DNA from: Crossaster papposus
Taxonomy: Eukaryota; Echinodermata; Asteroidea; Velatida; Solasteridae
DNA: 64,000 bases
Direction: 5' to 3'
NCBI GenBank assembly: GCA_037893245.1
Contig: JBAIAA010000446.1
Location: 310,001-374,000, forward strand
The notes under the pieces were generated by a model, which was not told where the DNA came from, made no database searches, and saw only the letters and a program-made list of their open reading frames with translations. The position numbers and the translations under genes were made by a program. Shown here in pieces: positions 12,401-25,312 of the stretch. Position 1 is the stretch's first letter, and each line of letters begins with the position of its first letter.

Positions 12401-15400
12401 GTTAAACGAGTTAAACTTGCTCATTTGTTAAACGAGTTAAACTTGCTCATTTGTTAAACGAGTCAAACTTGCTCATTTGTTAAACGAGTTAAACTTGCTC
12501 ATTTGTTAAACGAGTCAAACTTGCTCATTTGTTAAACGAGTTAAACTTGCTCATTTGTTAAACGAGTTAAACTTGCTCATTTGTTAAACGAGTTAAACTT
12601 GCTCATTTGTTAAACGAGTCAAACTTGCTCATTTGTTAAACGAGTTAAACTTGCTCATTTGTTAAACGAGTTAAACTTGCTCATTTGTTAAACGAGTTAA
12701 ACTTGCTCATTTGTTAAACGAGTTAAACTTGCTCATTTGTTAAACGAGTTAAACTTGCTCATTTGTTAAACGAGTTAAACTTGCTCAATTGTTAAACGAG
12801 TTAAACTTGCTCATTTGTTAAACGGGTCAAACTTGCTCTTTTGTTAAACGAGTCAAACTTGCTCATTTGTTAAACGAGTTAAACTTGCTCATTTGTTAAA
12901 CGAGTTAAGCTTGCTCATTTGTTATAAACGAGTTAAACTTGCTCATTTGTTAAACGAGTTAAACTTGCTCATTTGTTAAACGAGTTAAACTTGCTCATTT
13001 GTTAAACGAGTTAAACTTGCTCTTTTGTTAAACGAGTCAAACTTGCTCTTTTGTTAAACGAGTCAAACTTGCTCATTTGTTAAACGAGTTAAACTTGCTC
13101 ATTTGTTAAACGAGTTAAGCTTGCTCATTTGTTATAAACGAGTTAAACTTGCTCATTTGTTAAACGAGTTAAACTTGCTCATTTGTTAAACGAGTTAAAC
13201 TTGCTCAATTGTTAAACGAGTTAAGCTTGCTCATTTGTTATAAACGAGTTAAACTTGCTCATTTGTTAAACGAGTTAAACTTGCTCATTTGTTAAACGAG
13301 TTAAACTTGCTCAGACCGTGAATCGCTTTTGGTGGTTGGTGAGCTAAACACTATTGTTTTGCCACGAAGAGGCTTTGTGTTTTCCGTTTCTATGATTTCA
13401 AAAACACACACACAAACTCACACATGTTACTGTCGACAAGAAATTTAGTAATTTAGTAATCCAGCTGTGGTATGAGACATCAAACGAAGCAATCAATGTC
13501 ATGTTCTTACTTAACTTTCTTGACCGTGTAATAATGTAATTGTTCTTTGTAAATGTAATTAGTGGGGTGTCCACTCGACAAGCTTATTCTTCCTGGAGAC
13601 CTCCATCCATACACAATTCTAAATAATAGATAATTGTATTTGCAAATGTATGTGTTTGTTAAAACTTTGAAAAATGAAAACAAATTAATGAAAAACAGCC
13701 ATTATTATCAGATAAAACTATTACAACAAAATTAAGGGAAGGTCAAATTCTGTGTGCGACCAAAACGTGTAATTTCCTAGGGAGTGATTCACTTTGCAGA
13801 AAGCTACCTATTTTAGCAGGAAAACATGATATCTCTAATGGCTCTTCTTACATTATTTCGCCCAAGTTGGTTATAGTCCATCCAAAGCATTTAGTTCATG
13901 ATCAAGTGAAATGAACTTCGTTTGAAAGTCAACTTCCGGACCGTCTAAATTGAATTATCTTCCTACCAACACCAGACTAATTGGTTTAATCCATTACAAG
14001 TACATAGTCGTCTGGTTCCAACTGCCAGTAATTGCGTTCTGCTTCTTGATAGATATCTGATTTGTGGGGTCAAATTATTGATCTTAATGTCTGGCATTTA
14101 GTCCTGCTTTAACGTCTGCGTCTAGATTCCAGACTGAATCAAAATGTTACGCGACCATTTAGCCACGTATTCTCTAATAACAATTCTATTTTGTTAAGGT
14201 TGTAGTTTTTCCTGCGATTACTTGTATATTGTATCTCTTCAATTGTCTTCCCTTTCAGTTTTATATTCCTGCTCATTTGAGGATCTATCGACGTGTTCCT
14301 TGGGCGTAGGTACGACGAGGGTGACATGGATGATTGGAGGTCACGTGACTGACCCAGGGGGTCAAGGGCCATCCGCTGACCACACGTGGGGTACCCAGGA
14401 AGGTGAGTCTCACGAGGGCGCTAACTCCTTGTGGCTGCACTTTCTCTCACTTTACAGTGATAATTGTTTTGTTTTTCTCAAACAATTGCAGAGCTTTGAA
14501 ATATCGTCAAACAGTCACTTTTCATGTCATATTGCCATTACGAGCAATTGTTTTTGTTAGGGATGTCGTTTTCCTCGATTCCATTATCATACAATAAATC
14601 GCCAGACGATTTCGCACTGACGGCACCGCGCGCAGTGGAGCAATAAATAACAAAATTTGCTAAATTAAATCATGAAAGCTGACGCAAAATTTGTCACGAT
14701 GAATTTGCCAGTAATTTTTTACCTAGACAGTAAAGAGTTAAAGCAATTTTTTTTCTGAGAACGCAGTACTCAAAGGAAAAGCGAGACGTCTAATTCGGTT
14801 ATATTTAAGTTAACTGATAACGGCCGGTCAAGCCCCTATAACTGTCTAGAATTACAGATTCTGAACTTTTGATGAAACGAAATGAAACAAAACGAAAGGT
14901 GACAAATCATTACTGATCATTACCCATTTACAGTTTCGCCATTTAACAAACTACATGTCAATATAATTTGTCACATAATGATTTGGTTAATCGTTAAGTT
15001 TTACGAATTCTTACAATTTAGTTGGTCAAAGGCTTACACTGTTGAGTGCAACATTTGGATGACTAAAACGTCGTCAACGACAAAACTCGTCACAAATTCA
15101 ATGACTATGAAGTACACCTGTCACACAACGCACCTGCTTTAACCCTTCACTAATTTCTGGCTGTTTATGCTAACACATTTTAACCGTTGCAGGTAAATTT
15201 GTTTACACCGCGTCAAGCGACAAAGTCAAGAAGGGAACGTCACTGGAGCCTAAGCTGACCACGGCCAACTTTCAACTTTCCACCGGTGAGGGCGTCATGT
15301 CCTTCTACTTTTTCCTGTGGGGTTCCCGCGGTAACGCCCTGAGAGTCCTCGCCGATTGCGACGGTAACGTGTCGCTGATTGGACAATTCAACCTTTCATA

Positions 15401-18400
15401 TGGTTTGATGAACACCTGGGCGAGGGCGGAGGCTTTGATTACCTGCAACGCTAGCTTTAAGGTATGTAAATTAGGGTTTAAAGGTTACTCAATATGCCAA
15501 CAGAGGGCGCTATTTTAACCTGATGCCAAAGTGTCTTCATCGGATATCATGCAAGAGGTCAGAAAAGTGCGCCGTTATTGGATGTTAGCATTTGACGTCA
15601 TGCATAAAGTTGTTAGTGCTGTTTAATGATTGGCGCTAGCAAGCGATTCGGTTCAGTACAATATTCTGCGTTTTCGCACAAAACTCAGAGTAGGAAGACA
15701 TTTTAAAAAGAACAAAGTTCAAAAAGAGAACACAAAACCATGGGATGGATATAATGGCCTAAAGTACTGGTGTTGTATTCGGAGAGTTTTCTATTTCACA
15801 TAAATTAAATCGAATATTTTCACTGCACTATTCCCCCCAAAATGATAAATCTATTATTATTCACCAATTAAATAAGACCTAACGGACATTTTGTTTACAC
15901 TAGGATGAAGATAAGAGATACCGTTTTATTTCATGTACCGTTTTAAGACCGTTATAATTGCAGTTACAGATTGTTAGAGAAGTTAATCAAACTAAGAACA
16001 TAATTTATGACACAAAAAGTAACCGCACATCACTAAATGAGATCGTTTTTAACTCATTTGTATACTAGTTTTTCTAGTGAGTTTCTGTGTTTTCCTTTTT
16101 GCAGATAATATTTCAAGCAGCTCACAACGCTAACAACAGTTATATTGCTGTGGATGACATCGCCCTAACCAGCACAGATAGAGGTACATTTATCTTAACT
16201 TTATAATGTTTAACTTTTGAAAGTCACATTTCCATCTATTGCACTTTATATTTTAACTGCACTACAAATCATCCTCAGTCAGTTTTTTGGCCATTTGAAA
16301 CCCCATTTCAGCGTCCATCAGCTATCCACCTTTACGTTTACAAATCACGTTCTACCTAATTCGGAATTCCTCATCCATTTATAATAGACCAACAATTGGA
16401 ACTCGGACTAGCAGCCAAGCGGCAGAAGGTTTTAGTTACAAATCTATTTCAACTAATAATGCCACACAGTTTATTATACAATAATAACACTGGGAGACGA
16501 TCCCTGTCGAGTAACCTTTGACATTTCCCAGGTGCTAGTCTTGATTCGTGGATTTCAGACCGCACAGGAAACATTTCGGTGCGGTTTTCCCTTTCGAGAG
16601 AGAGTTTGGAAGACCGCTGCCAAGGAACACGGTTAAATCAATGCTGGATTACCAGTCTAAATGCGGGTTTATAGGAGCAGCACATTATACGTTACACTAA
16701 TGTTCTTCTAACCGAATTTATCAACCGGTAGTTCTTTAAATGACAATTTCCTTCCAGGCTCCCATCCGTTTTGGCGGCAAAAAAATCAGATCCTGGAAGC
16801 CAAGTCCAGAAATCATTTGGTGGAAAAGGAGTAACCTTTCCAAAACAAATAACCAGAAATCCCTCTTGGTCCAGAAATCCACGAACAACCTCCGCCCCAG
16901 ACACTTCCTACATAATAACAACTGCCAACTTTGTTACAAATAAAATGACTAGTTTTTGAAGTTCGATCAGCTTTTGGTTTGTTCTTCCTGTACACACACA
17001 AATATTAGCGAATGTAAAACAGTTTGTCATGTTGCTTGTTTGCAAAACGATTCATTGTGATGGATGATTATTCCCTTGAAGTTACGAGGATTTGATGTGT
17101 TGCCAAAGGATGTGTAAAACAATCCCCTGAAACTGAGCACTTAATCAGGTACCGAGAGTCGGCCCGAATACGGGGAAATAAGCCAACACTTATCCCATAA
17201 AAGGTCCTCGTAATAGGATATTTAAACTGGGACCCTCGACACATGCACACATTTGATAAGTTGTCTCATCGATCTTTGTTTTTGATCTGTACATTACAAG
17301 GAAGTTTCAGGCATTTGTGGTTTTATGCAGCGAGTTTCGACACTGCAGAATCGTTTGTCATAATTAGTGGAATAGACGCTGATATTTCGTTCTTTTTGTC
17401 ACACAATTAAATAGCAAACCCTACCAAATTACTGTTTCTTAAAGGTTAGATAAAATCCTGAAAATTATGCCTAAATCATATTGCTCCCAAACCCATATCT
17501 GCCCTGCAATTGAAGATGTAGAACAACAAATTAATTGTTATTGACGATTGATGTAGGACAAAGATGTAGGAATACTGAGTGTCTCACCTGTTTCTAGATG
17601 AGCATTGTTGGTTTCAAGGATATCATTGCTGAGACTTACGCTCGTTTTTTCAACTACAAATCAACATTTATTTTGTATTCTATTGAACTAGATGCACTCA
17701 TATCTGTGAAGACATCCGCTCCAACGACAGTGACACACAAATCTGAGAAAGAGCCTGATGTGACCTCTGACCCGCCGAAGGGTCCAATGAGCACCATGCC
17801 GACTGGTGGCGTCTACAATCAGCCACAAGGTAATATCTAAAATGTAAAGGAGTGAAGGGGCACTAGAAAAGAGTGAATTAACTTCACTCTTTTGAAGAGC
17901 AATAGTATTATGAGAGACTTTCACTTTCACATTTAGAGAGTAAAGTCTATTACTTTTGTATCTTAAAATCGGGCGTGATCCCTGGCCTCACGGCATTCTG
18001 GTGTTTATGACTTCTGACTAGCGCCCTCGGGCAAAAATACTGACAATTTGGGAGACCGCCAACATAGGGCAAGATAGCTTAGTTGGTAGAGCGCCGGTCC
18101 GTTATTCCAGAGGTCGTCGGCTTGCTGATTTCTTTGTTCATTTTGAAAATTTTATTTTGACAAAGTTCTTGGATAGAATCACGATAATGATCAGGGGAAC
18201 TTCTCTGAAGATGTTAAAATACAAAAATCGTGTTATCTCTTTTGCACAGAAACGATTACGTTGTCCATCATCCTATTTCTTCTGGCCTTGATCTTCATGA
18301 TCTTCAGCGTCATCGTACACTGCTGCATCTGGCAGAAGAGAAAGTAAGTGCGCATGTGCACGTATCACCGTGTATGGAGTGAAAAAGAGGACTCAATTCA

Positions 18401-19917
18401 AGACCTTTTATTAGTCTCCGTATTTACTCCACTCTAAAAGCAATTTCTTTGTCAGATTGACAATTGATTAATTGATTAAATGTTTAAATGGACCACATTT
18501 TATTCAGGACTAAAAATAATGGAAAACCAACTAAAGGAGGACCAAAAGTACGCGACTAAAAATGCATATTCGACTAAAACCTTACACACAAAAATACCCA
18601 AAACCAGATATTATTAGCTACATAGTGTAGGCATGCACCCAAACCAGGATAACATGCTTAATGTTGACAATGGCTAAACCTAGCTTCAATTAGTCACTGT
18701 ACGCTTTCTTTAAATAATTTCCTTTTAATAGGAAATGCAAGGCGAAGATGGAAAATCGCCAGATGAGCGTGCACATCAACTCAGGATACAACTGCCCAGT
18801 CAGTCGTAACCATCTCCCGGGTGTAATCATCAGCAGTAGCTGCGACTACATGACACCGACGGGCGGTAAGATGGACAACAACGCGGAGAAGACGTCAATG
18901 CTGAGCTCCGAGAGTGGGATAGTCGCTAACGGCGGTAACATCCTCGTGGCGCCCTACAAGCGTGTTCGCAGTAAGACCGTACCGAACAAGCGAAGCTTTG
19001 AGCACTACGAGTCAATTGAGATGCATAGCGACAGAGACGAAGACGAAGATGAAGACGAAGACGCCGACAAGGATAAGAGGGTACTGAGCGAGAAAGGAGA
19101 CCAGCGGAAGCGGGGATTCCTCGGGAAAGCTCGTCACTTCACCAGGAGTAACTCCCTTCCTACCTCTCCAGGGAACGACTTTTACGAGTCCATCGACCAT
19201 TGCCGGATCAGGCAAGGTCCACTGGCTTACCAGGTCACCGACCTGCTGCCTAGAGCCTCAAGCACTAATAACATGACAAGAGACAATCAGGACAACCTCT
19301 CATCTAACTGTTCTATCCCCAGCATACACAGCAACCATCTCAAGCCACCGATGACCTACGATAACTTGGAGAGGAGATCCCCCTTACACATGTCTCGGCA
19401 TTCACCTACAAGTGACCACTACACACCCCCCTCTCACCTGAACCTGAACCTGTCTGGCTCTCAGTGTAACGTGGCATCCCTCTACAATACCATGTCTAGC
19501 TCACAATGCGACATAGCATCCCTCTCTTCCTACGATACACCAGCGAGTCACGTAGATTCCCCGTCCAGCAACCGACACTTCAACCCATTCTTCCAGGCAA
19601 CACATCAAGGCGACACGTACGACTCTCTCAACCGGCGCCGTACAACCAACCCCTCAATAGTCATCCCGGAAGGGGCTCTATCAACCCCAACTCTACCCTC
19701 ACCGAACTCATCTCAACACTCAGCCTATCAGACTCCTAAACCCAAGACCAATCACCAACCCCCAGAGTATCACACGCTGGACCCCGACGCCACATCGGAC
19801 GCGAGTTTTGAAAGATCGCCGTCTGAAGACGTCGAATCGTCCTACGAATGCCCTCAGGTTAAAACAATACAACATGTCAAAAGTGAGTCCAGTCATGATT
19901 ATGAGGACCTAGACTGA
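9452..19917 (+). CDS. Gene B: single-MAM transmembrane receptor with polytyrosine tail
   Basis: Inferred exons are 9452-9542, 9831-9863, 14259-14402, 15193-15461, 16105-16183, 17692-17829, 18250-18343 and 18732-19917. All have GT..AG borders and matching phases (1,1,1,0,1,1,2), giving 677 aa. Residues 1-28 are a signal peptide. A 33-nt micro-exon adds a short Gly-rich segment. Residues 42-205 are a MAM domain with all four expected Cys (C46, C54, C145, C174), a GPSADHTW motif, N-glycosylation sites and the closing YIAVDDIAL strand. A Thr/Pro linker follows, then a transmembrane helix at about 254-279 ending HCCIWQKRK. The ~400-residue tail has about 14 tyrosines, including YESI (twice), YDNL, YDSL, YNTM, YDTP, YQTP, YECP, YHTLDP and a final YEDLD. 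It also has an acidic run and the block RSNSLP..YESID (421-438). Likely role: cell-surface adhesion or recognition with SH2 and 14-3-3 docking inside. The micro-exon is the least certain part; the rest is well supported. Confidence 0.85.
9924..9947 (+). repeat. Poly-G tract in gene B intron 2
   Basis: Twenty-four consecutive G bases, 61 bp after the micro-exon donor. Confidence 0.9.
12336..13313. repeat. 26-bp minisatellite, about 37 copies, in gene B intron 2
   Basis: The unit is 26 bp, beginning AAACTTGCTCATTTG and ending TTAAACGAGTT. Copies differ at a few positions: GAGTT/GAGTC, CTCATTT/CTCTTTT/CTCAATT, and AAGCTT followed by a 2-bp TA insertion giving 28-bp units. The variants recur in blocks, so there is higher-order structure. 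There are no spacers, so this is not a CRISPR array. Confidence 0.95.
18068..18130 (+). mobile_element. tRNA-like SINE head in gene B intron 6
   Basis: TAGCTTAGTTGGTAGAGCGCC is a good A-box and D-arm sequence, followed by AGAGGTCGTCGGC as a decayed B-box. It is not a full tRNA and lies inside an intron. Confidence 0.45.
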
Positions 19918-20497
19918 ACAAGGGTGCCCCATTTGGGATTGAAATGCACCCCTATCAAGAAATGGGTGGTGGGGTGACATGCTCAAGCTGGGCATTTGTC
20001 AAGAGTAGGTTTCCGGCAGAGGTATATAGCCACTGCAAACAGACCGAGGACGGAGGACCTAAGCAATGAAACGAGATGGCAATATCATGTGACATTTTTC
20101 AGGACAGAAATTGTTTCCCAGTAAATTATGTTAACAATTTACGTTGGTCAGGCTGATAGAGGTTGTCATATGTTCATTTCAAACTTTTAAAAACTAGACT
20201 GATATTATTTGCTTATGACATTGAAATCGACTAATTTCAAAGACGGCAGATAGTTACTCTATAATAATGAGTTCATAAACAGCTTTATTTTTGTATATAT
20301 ATATATAGATATTTGTAAAGACTTTTTGGAAACCATTGACAAAGATGTTAGAAACGAAAAGGTTTTCGTCATCGATTACAATAATACGAAAGTGCACCTT
20401 GTCGAAAAATATTAGCAGTCGGGCTGTAGAAATTAAATGTATATTTTTTGTATAAAACAAAATGGAAAAAAACAACGAGATCAATTTGTTGACCCCA

Positions 20498-20503
20498 AAT
20501 AAA
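20498..20503 (+). promoter_or_regulatory. Candidate polyadenylation signal of gene B
   Basis: First clear AATAAA after the gene B stop, about 580 bp downstream. An ATTAAA variant occurs near 20433. Confidence 0.35.
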
Positions 20504-21825
20504 AATAGCAAAGTTATATTTGGCGCACGAAAGTATTCCTTGCCACAATTTGAAGGTTCGGACAAGTCTGGGGTTTGCGGTTTGTTCTAGCGAGCTAAAT
20601 ATGGCACGCAGAAAGGGAACATAACGTCATTCGAACTGTGACTGGTTGTGGGTTATTGCGATCATTAGCAACGAGAAACGTCAGAGTGACGTGTGCATAA
20701 GGTCACGGTGATCGGGTCAACATAGCTGTGCAAAGTGTACGTGGAAAAAATATTTAGCGCAGGGTGGAAAAAGACAAATGACAAATTGGAGTTTATTGTT
20801 CATAAGATACGAAGCATAATCTTGTAATTTCTATGACGCGTTCTAAAATCTAAGACATGATTTGAAATCATTTTCAATTCAGTTCGCTCTGTAGCCATCC
20901 GCTTATCATTTGGGTAAAACATCGTAAATCTTAGACTTTGCAAGAGAAATGTTCAAATTAACAATTGTATGTTTTGAGATGAGTTCCAAGGGTTGGAGGA
21001 AATCCATTTAATAACTTTATATTAAAATATTTAATGTTCACGTTGAAGATGTTCTACCATGTATCGTCAACGTGAATGCTTCTGAAGATCTCGGTTCTTT
21101 GCCGATCTAACCTCTACTAGTTTCAAACTATACACTCTTGATCCCGTAGTAGTAAGATCCCCTACGACGACATGCACGGAGCTAGCTGTAAGTTCACTTG
21201 AGTGTCGTGGGAGGAAATGACAATTTATGGAGTTTATGAAGTGTTTCCCACGGAACAACGAGACTGCACATGAGCTATGGAAGTAACAAGTATCGTATGT
21301 TTAGGTTCCACACGTTATGCATCTTGTGTTATGCCTGTAGCAGTTACATGCAATTTAAAATCAGTGCTGTATTGAATTGAAGCAACTTGAAGTATTTTGA
21401 GAGGGTGGGTGGGATCGATGGGGTAAGAATAAATGTCGGTAGAGAACAGTGGGTTAAAAAGCGGTAAGTCGCAGGTGATGACAATTTGTCAAATTAAGTA
21501 CATGTATTAAATGTTGCTTGTAAATAATTATTTATAATAACCAGGTTGGTTTTGTCATCAGGTATTATTCGAGATTTGGTTGACAGTATTTTGAAATTGT
21601 TGTATAAAAAGGTGACAATAAACAGTCGATGGACAGCAGTTGAAAATAAACAGCCGTTGACGGTGTCTTAGTACATTTCTTAGAGTAGATGCAGGCGATG
21701 TATACCCCAACATTAGCATCTTCGTGCACGTCCGTTGATAACTGAGTAACGCAGTAAACCTCAGCTACTATTCCATTCAATTCTGACAATAGCGCCCTCA
21801 TGGCGGATCGAGATGAGTGGCAACA

Positions 21826-21846
21826 CCCCCCCCCCCCCCCCCCCCC
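21826..21846. repeat. Poly-C tract
   Basis: Twenty-one consecutive C bases. Confidence 0.9.
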
Positions 21847-22211
21847 AATCAACAATCAAGTCGCTGAATAAATTTATGATCATTCTAAAGTAAAATAGGG
21901 CCAGAACTATTATATGGAACGCTAAAGTTTCTTAACGGTTTAATACCGAATTGTCTTAAAATTTACTAGGAGAAAACATCGGGGGTTTCAACATTTTCCG
22001 GGGAGGGGAATGCCCGCGGAGACAATCTAGTATGGCGTGCCTTCGGCAAGCCGTAGACTAAATACCCATTAACATCGGTATTGTACATAGTCTAAATCCC
22101 CCTGCAGCTGCAAGTGTAGTTCATTCACTCTAGCCCGATGTGTGTGTAAAGTGATTACCAACATTGGAAGATTCAGGACTTCATACCAACACACAATGTG
22201 GCAGAGATGTA

Positions 22212-22246
22212 CCCCCCCCCCCCTCTCCCTCCCTCCCTCCCTCCAT
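22212..22246. repeat. Poly-C and (CCCT)n tract
   Basis: A 12-base C run followed by CCCT repeats. A proline-rich ORF across it is a product of the repeat. Confidence 0.85.
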
Positions 22247-22652
22247 TGTCCCTATACCCTATACACACCCCACATTGTTGTTACTTAACAGTAACACACC
22301 CTTTAACACAACTTCCTGAGTTTCAGGGAACGTCTAGACCATCACAGTGCTTCAATAATTGTACAACTCCTTGTTTTTCTTTTTTAGAAGGAAAGGAAGA
22401 AACACTTTTGACATGTTTTTTTTTAAACACAATTCCGTGTCACTAAGTTTGACTAAACTTCGAACGCAATTTATTACATTCATCAAGTAAAACTTGCTGC
22501 CGTGTACTATTTTTAATCATGTTGACAAGCCGGATTGTTAGGTTTATCAGACAATAATCTAATGTCTTTATCACATTGTTTTCTCGCTGTTGCCAAGATT
22601 CTGTTATCTGTTTTCTTAATATTAAAACAAATCTCGTTTCCTTGTGTCTTAG

Positions 22653-22826
22653 GTTTATCCCTATGCGAAAATTGTTCGGTTCGATCGTACACGCAGGCTG
22701 TTTACTGTCTCTTTAACGAAACCTCAGCACCGTTTCAGATTGGGCTTTGGGAGATTGTTATGCCCAAGTTCGGTTTTGGTAATATCCAATGCCACGGCTT
22801 GGGGTCACAGTTTGAGTATATCTTTA
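22653..22826 (+). pseudogene. Candidate MAM-like exon or exon relic
   Basis: A strong acceptor (CTCGTTTCCTTGTGTCTTAG) opens a 174-nt frame ending at a possible donor GTGCGT, phase 1 on both sides like the MAM-a exons of genes B, D and E. The predicted peptide has four Cys, including CENCS and AVYCLFNETSAPF, a Trp (GLWEIV), and NIQCHG..FEYIF, which resembles the late MAM strand of gene E (RIKCNG..FRIIF). The order of elements does not match a complete MAM-a exon. No partner MAM-b or MAM-c exon follows before gene C. It may be an exon of gene C that I could not connect, or a decayed copy. Confidence 0.3.
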
Positions 22827-23902
22827 GTGCGTAAACTAAAAGGTTCAATACTGGTTTCTAAATTTTGGTAAAAGGCCATTTATTTTTGTAATACTTATTC
22901 GATCACGCTAGCACCCGACCCACTCCACCTTATCTTTGTCAGTTTCTAGCAAAAGTGAAATCAATCCATCCGAAATGTTTGTGTAAAGCAACAACAGTTT
23001 CCATTTACTCAGTTGTCGAAATTGATCCCTCTCTAAAAAAATGTGTAATCACGAGGATATTATTACTTCATAAACTAAAATAACATTATTTGTCACCAGT
23101 TGACACTGATGTTATTAGTATTAGTATCTGGTCGGATAATTATTTTAGATGGAGTTTCAGTTAAACAAACATTTTCAAAACAAGGAAGTCTTCCGAATTT
23201 AATGTTATTTTCCTTTTTTTACCAGAAACAAATACTTAGATTGACAATAATTCCTTTCAGTGTCTTCCCAAGACCATTTTCTCAATACCTGTAGATGCTA
23301 AATTCTTTAAGCTTTTGTCGCTTACAATAATGAATAGATGAGCTTTCTATAGATTGTCTCATATTAGCAATTTGACAAAGTATAATGTACGAATTGTATT
23401 ATCTTTTCTTTGAGAATTATGATGGGCCGGCACAAGCTGTTTTTCCTTTGGCACAGGGGACAAGATCGGTATACGTGCCTAGACAATTTGTAACTTCTAA
23501 GGACTTTTGACAAAGTACACGTGTTCTCAAAACAATTTGTCATCTGCAGTTGACGCCTTTCTTCAAATTCAATTGTGGCATTCAGAGAAAAAGAACTCCC
23601 AGTGATATTTCATTTCATCCAGATGGCTCGCTCCAAACCTCGACATTGAATTCAGCTGATGAGCTGACTTGGGTATGACGAAGGACAAAGAAGAAAATCA
23701 AACAAAATTGATTCGGACTTTAACATTTAATTCTTTTGTTAGCTAAAACAAAATACAAACTTAACTTTTAAGGTAAGGCACAAAATATATAAATTTTAAC
23801 AAAAGCTCGTCTGAATTTAAATTTAAAGGACAAACAAAATCAGAGATTCACCAGTTGGGTTGCGTGCATCGCGATAAAATATTTGGAAATTATTTTTGCA
23901 TT

Positions 23903-24145
23903 TCAACATATCACAGACATTTTGTAGAATTGTATGAAGAAAAATGATCGCAAAGCCGTATCCGCCAGTTCAGGATTTCCCTCAACATTCTGTGAAAACT
24001 CAATGACACAGTGACTACGGACAGGAACAGATATGGTAGAGTGTGCATTAACAACCACAGCAATCTGTTGTGGATTTTGTAGATAAGAACAATCTATAAC
24101 GTCAGTGTAAAATGTTGTGTCGTTTAATTCAGGCCCATTTATCAC
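23903..24145 (-). pseudogene. Possible LTR-retroelement fragment
   Basis: An 80-codon open frame on the minus strand contains FYTDVIDC, about 20 residues later a Val/Ala/Ser/Thr stretch (IAVVVNAHSTISVPVRS), then VIEF. This loosely resembles the segment after the aspartic protease in Ty3/gypsy-type polyproteins, where an AVIDC-like motif is followed by a TxxxPxRS-like motif. No protease active site or reverse transcriptase is visible nearby. The assignment rests only on pattern resemblance. Confidence 0.2.
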
Positions 24146-24334
24146 AGAAATAATTCAAAAGAGGACATCATAATTTTTTTTTGGAATTACAGTACATTAC
24201 AGTGAAGCATAACGATGGATACAACGAATGCAAGGTGATTTGCCTAGTGCTTGTTCTAGGGTACAAATACACATTATTTATGAAAGTGAGGCACTCATCA
24301 CAAACTAGTCTGGTTGCCTGGTTTTACGTCAGGG

Positions 24335-24510
24335 CACATAACGATCGAGGCTCGATATTGTGTTTTCCTTTATTCCTACGTTATACCCAATCCCCATTGC
24401 TTTGCGCTTGCACCGTCGATCGAGGACCGAATTTTTCCATTCATACCGCCGACCGAGGGGCTTTTGTTTCCTTTGTTCTCCTTTGTGTCTCGCCCCTCGG
24501 TCGTTATGTG
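24335..24510. mobile_element. MITE copy 1 (176 bp)
   Basis: It begins CACATAACGATCGAGG and ends CCTCGGTCGTTATGTG, an inverted repeat with one mismatch. The interior matches copies at 28624-28799 and, more distantly, 41818-41985. CGATCGAGG-type motifs also recur internally. There is no coding capacity; open frames across it are fortuitous. Confidence 0.8.
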
Positions 24511-25044
24511 GTGCCGGAACACTGTGTTTAAATAAGGATTAAGGGAACATGACATGAAATGGTCGTCTGGTGATTAAGGCCCACGATACCGCAATACAGA
24601 TAAAACAAAATGGTGGACCTCTGCTTCGGTCAATGATGCACATACCGCTTCAAGTTGAAGTAGTCATAGAGGGAAACCTGTCTGTCCAAGGAAACACTAC
24701 TTACTAAGAAAAGCACATAATGAGCCATTGACCTCACTGTGAGAGATCCTTGACGTCATATGTACGCGCGTAAGGTCAGCTAATGATATAAGTATAAGAT
24801 TAGACGTCAGTGGATTATGGTGACGGATCAAATAGACTCAATCAATTTGATGTCTTGATTTTCTTGCGAAAGCCTTGACTGTGCAAACTAGCATTTATAC
24901 CTTCCTGGAAAAAATGATAATAATTCTATTTCGTCGTGATTATAATTTGCGAAAGGATGATTATAATGTTGTTATAATTATAATTCCGCCATGATATTAA
25001 TTATACCAATTATACCATTATACCTTGCGCGCGTACATACAGGT

Positions 25045-25185
25045 TTTTAGTCCCTGCCTAACTCCGTTGGTTTCCCCCCAGGATATTTTTCTGGTGTTTT
25101 CCTCCCACCTCTAAAACTGTAACCTCTTCTCATTGTCTTCTCTCTACAGGTTTCTTCAGGCTTACGAGCTACAGTGCCTAGGGCG
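25045..25185 (+). mobile_element. SINE body, copy 1
   Basis: The segment reads TTTTTAGTCCCTGCCTAACTC and later CCTCCCACCTCTAAAACTG. The same body is found on the minus strand at 47870-48075, there attached to a tRNA-like head with a perfect B-box. This copy appears to lack the head. Confidence 0.7.
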
Positions 25186-25203
25186 CTTTTGAGGGATCCT
25201 TGT

Positions 25204-25312
25204 TCAAAAGTCATCTTAAAACTACAAGATGCCATTATGTCAAAAGTCATCTTAAAACTACAAGATGCCATTATATCAAAAGTCATCTTAAAACTACAAG
25301 ATGCCATTATAT
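25204..25312. repeat. 36-bp tandem triplication
   Basis: Three copies of a 36-bp unit beginning TCAAAAGTCATCTTAAAAC, directly after the SINE body, with one or two differences between copies. Confidence 0.9.

Noticed and set aside
12336..13313. Possible CRISPR-like array
   Set aside because: Units are directly adjacent with no unique spacers, and the context is a eukaryotic intron.
14403..14597. Continuation of the MAM-a reading frame past 14402
   Set aside because: A GTGAGT donor at 14403 in the expected phase and loss of MAM similarity beyond it show this is intron.
24181..24542. Forward ORFs of 60-116 codons
   Set aside because: They run through MITE copy 1; the equivalent frames recur in copy 2, so they reflect repeat sequence.
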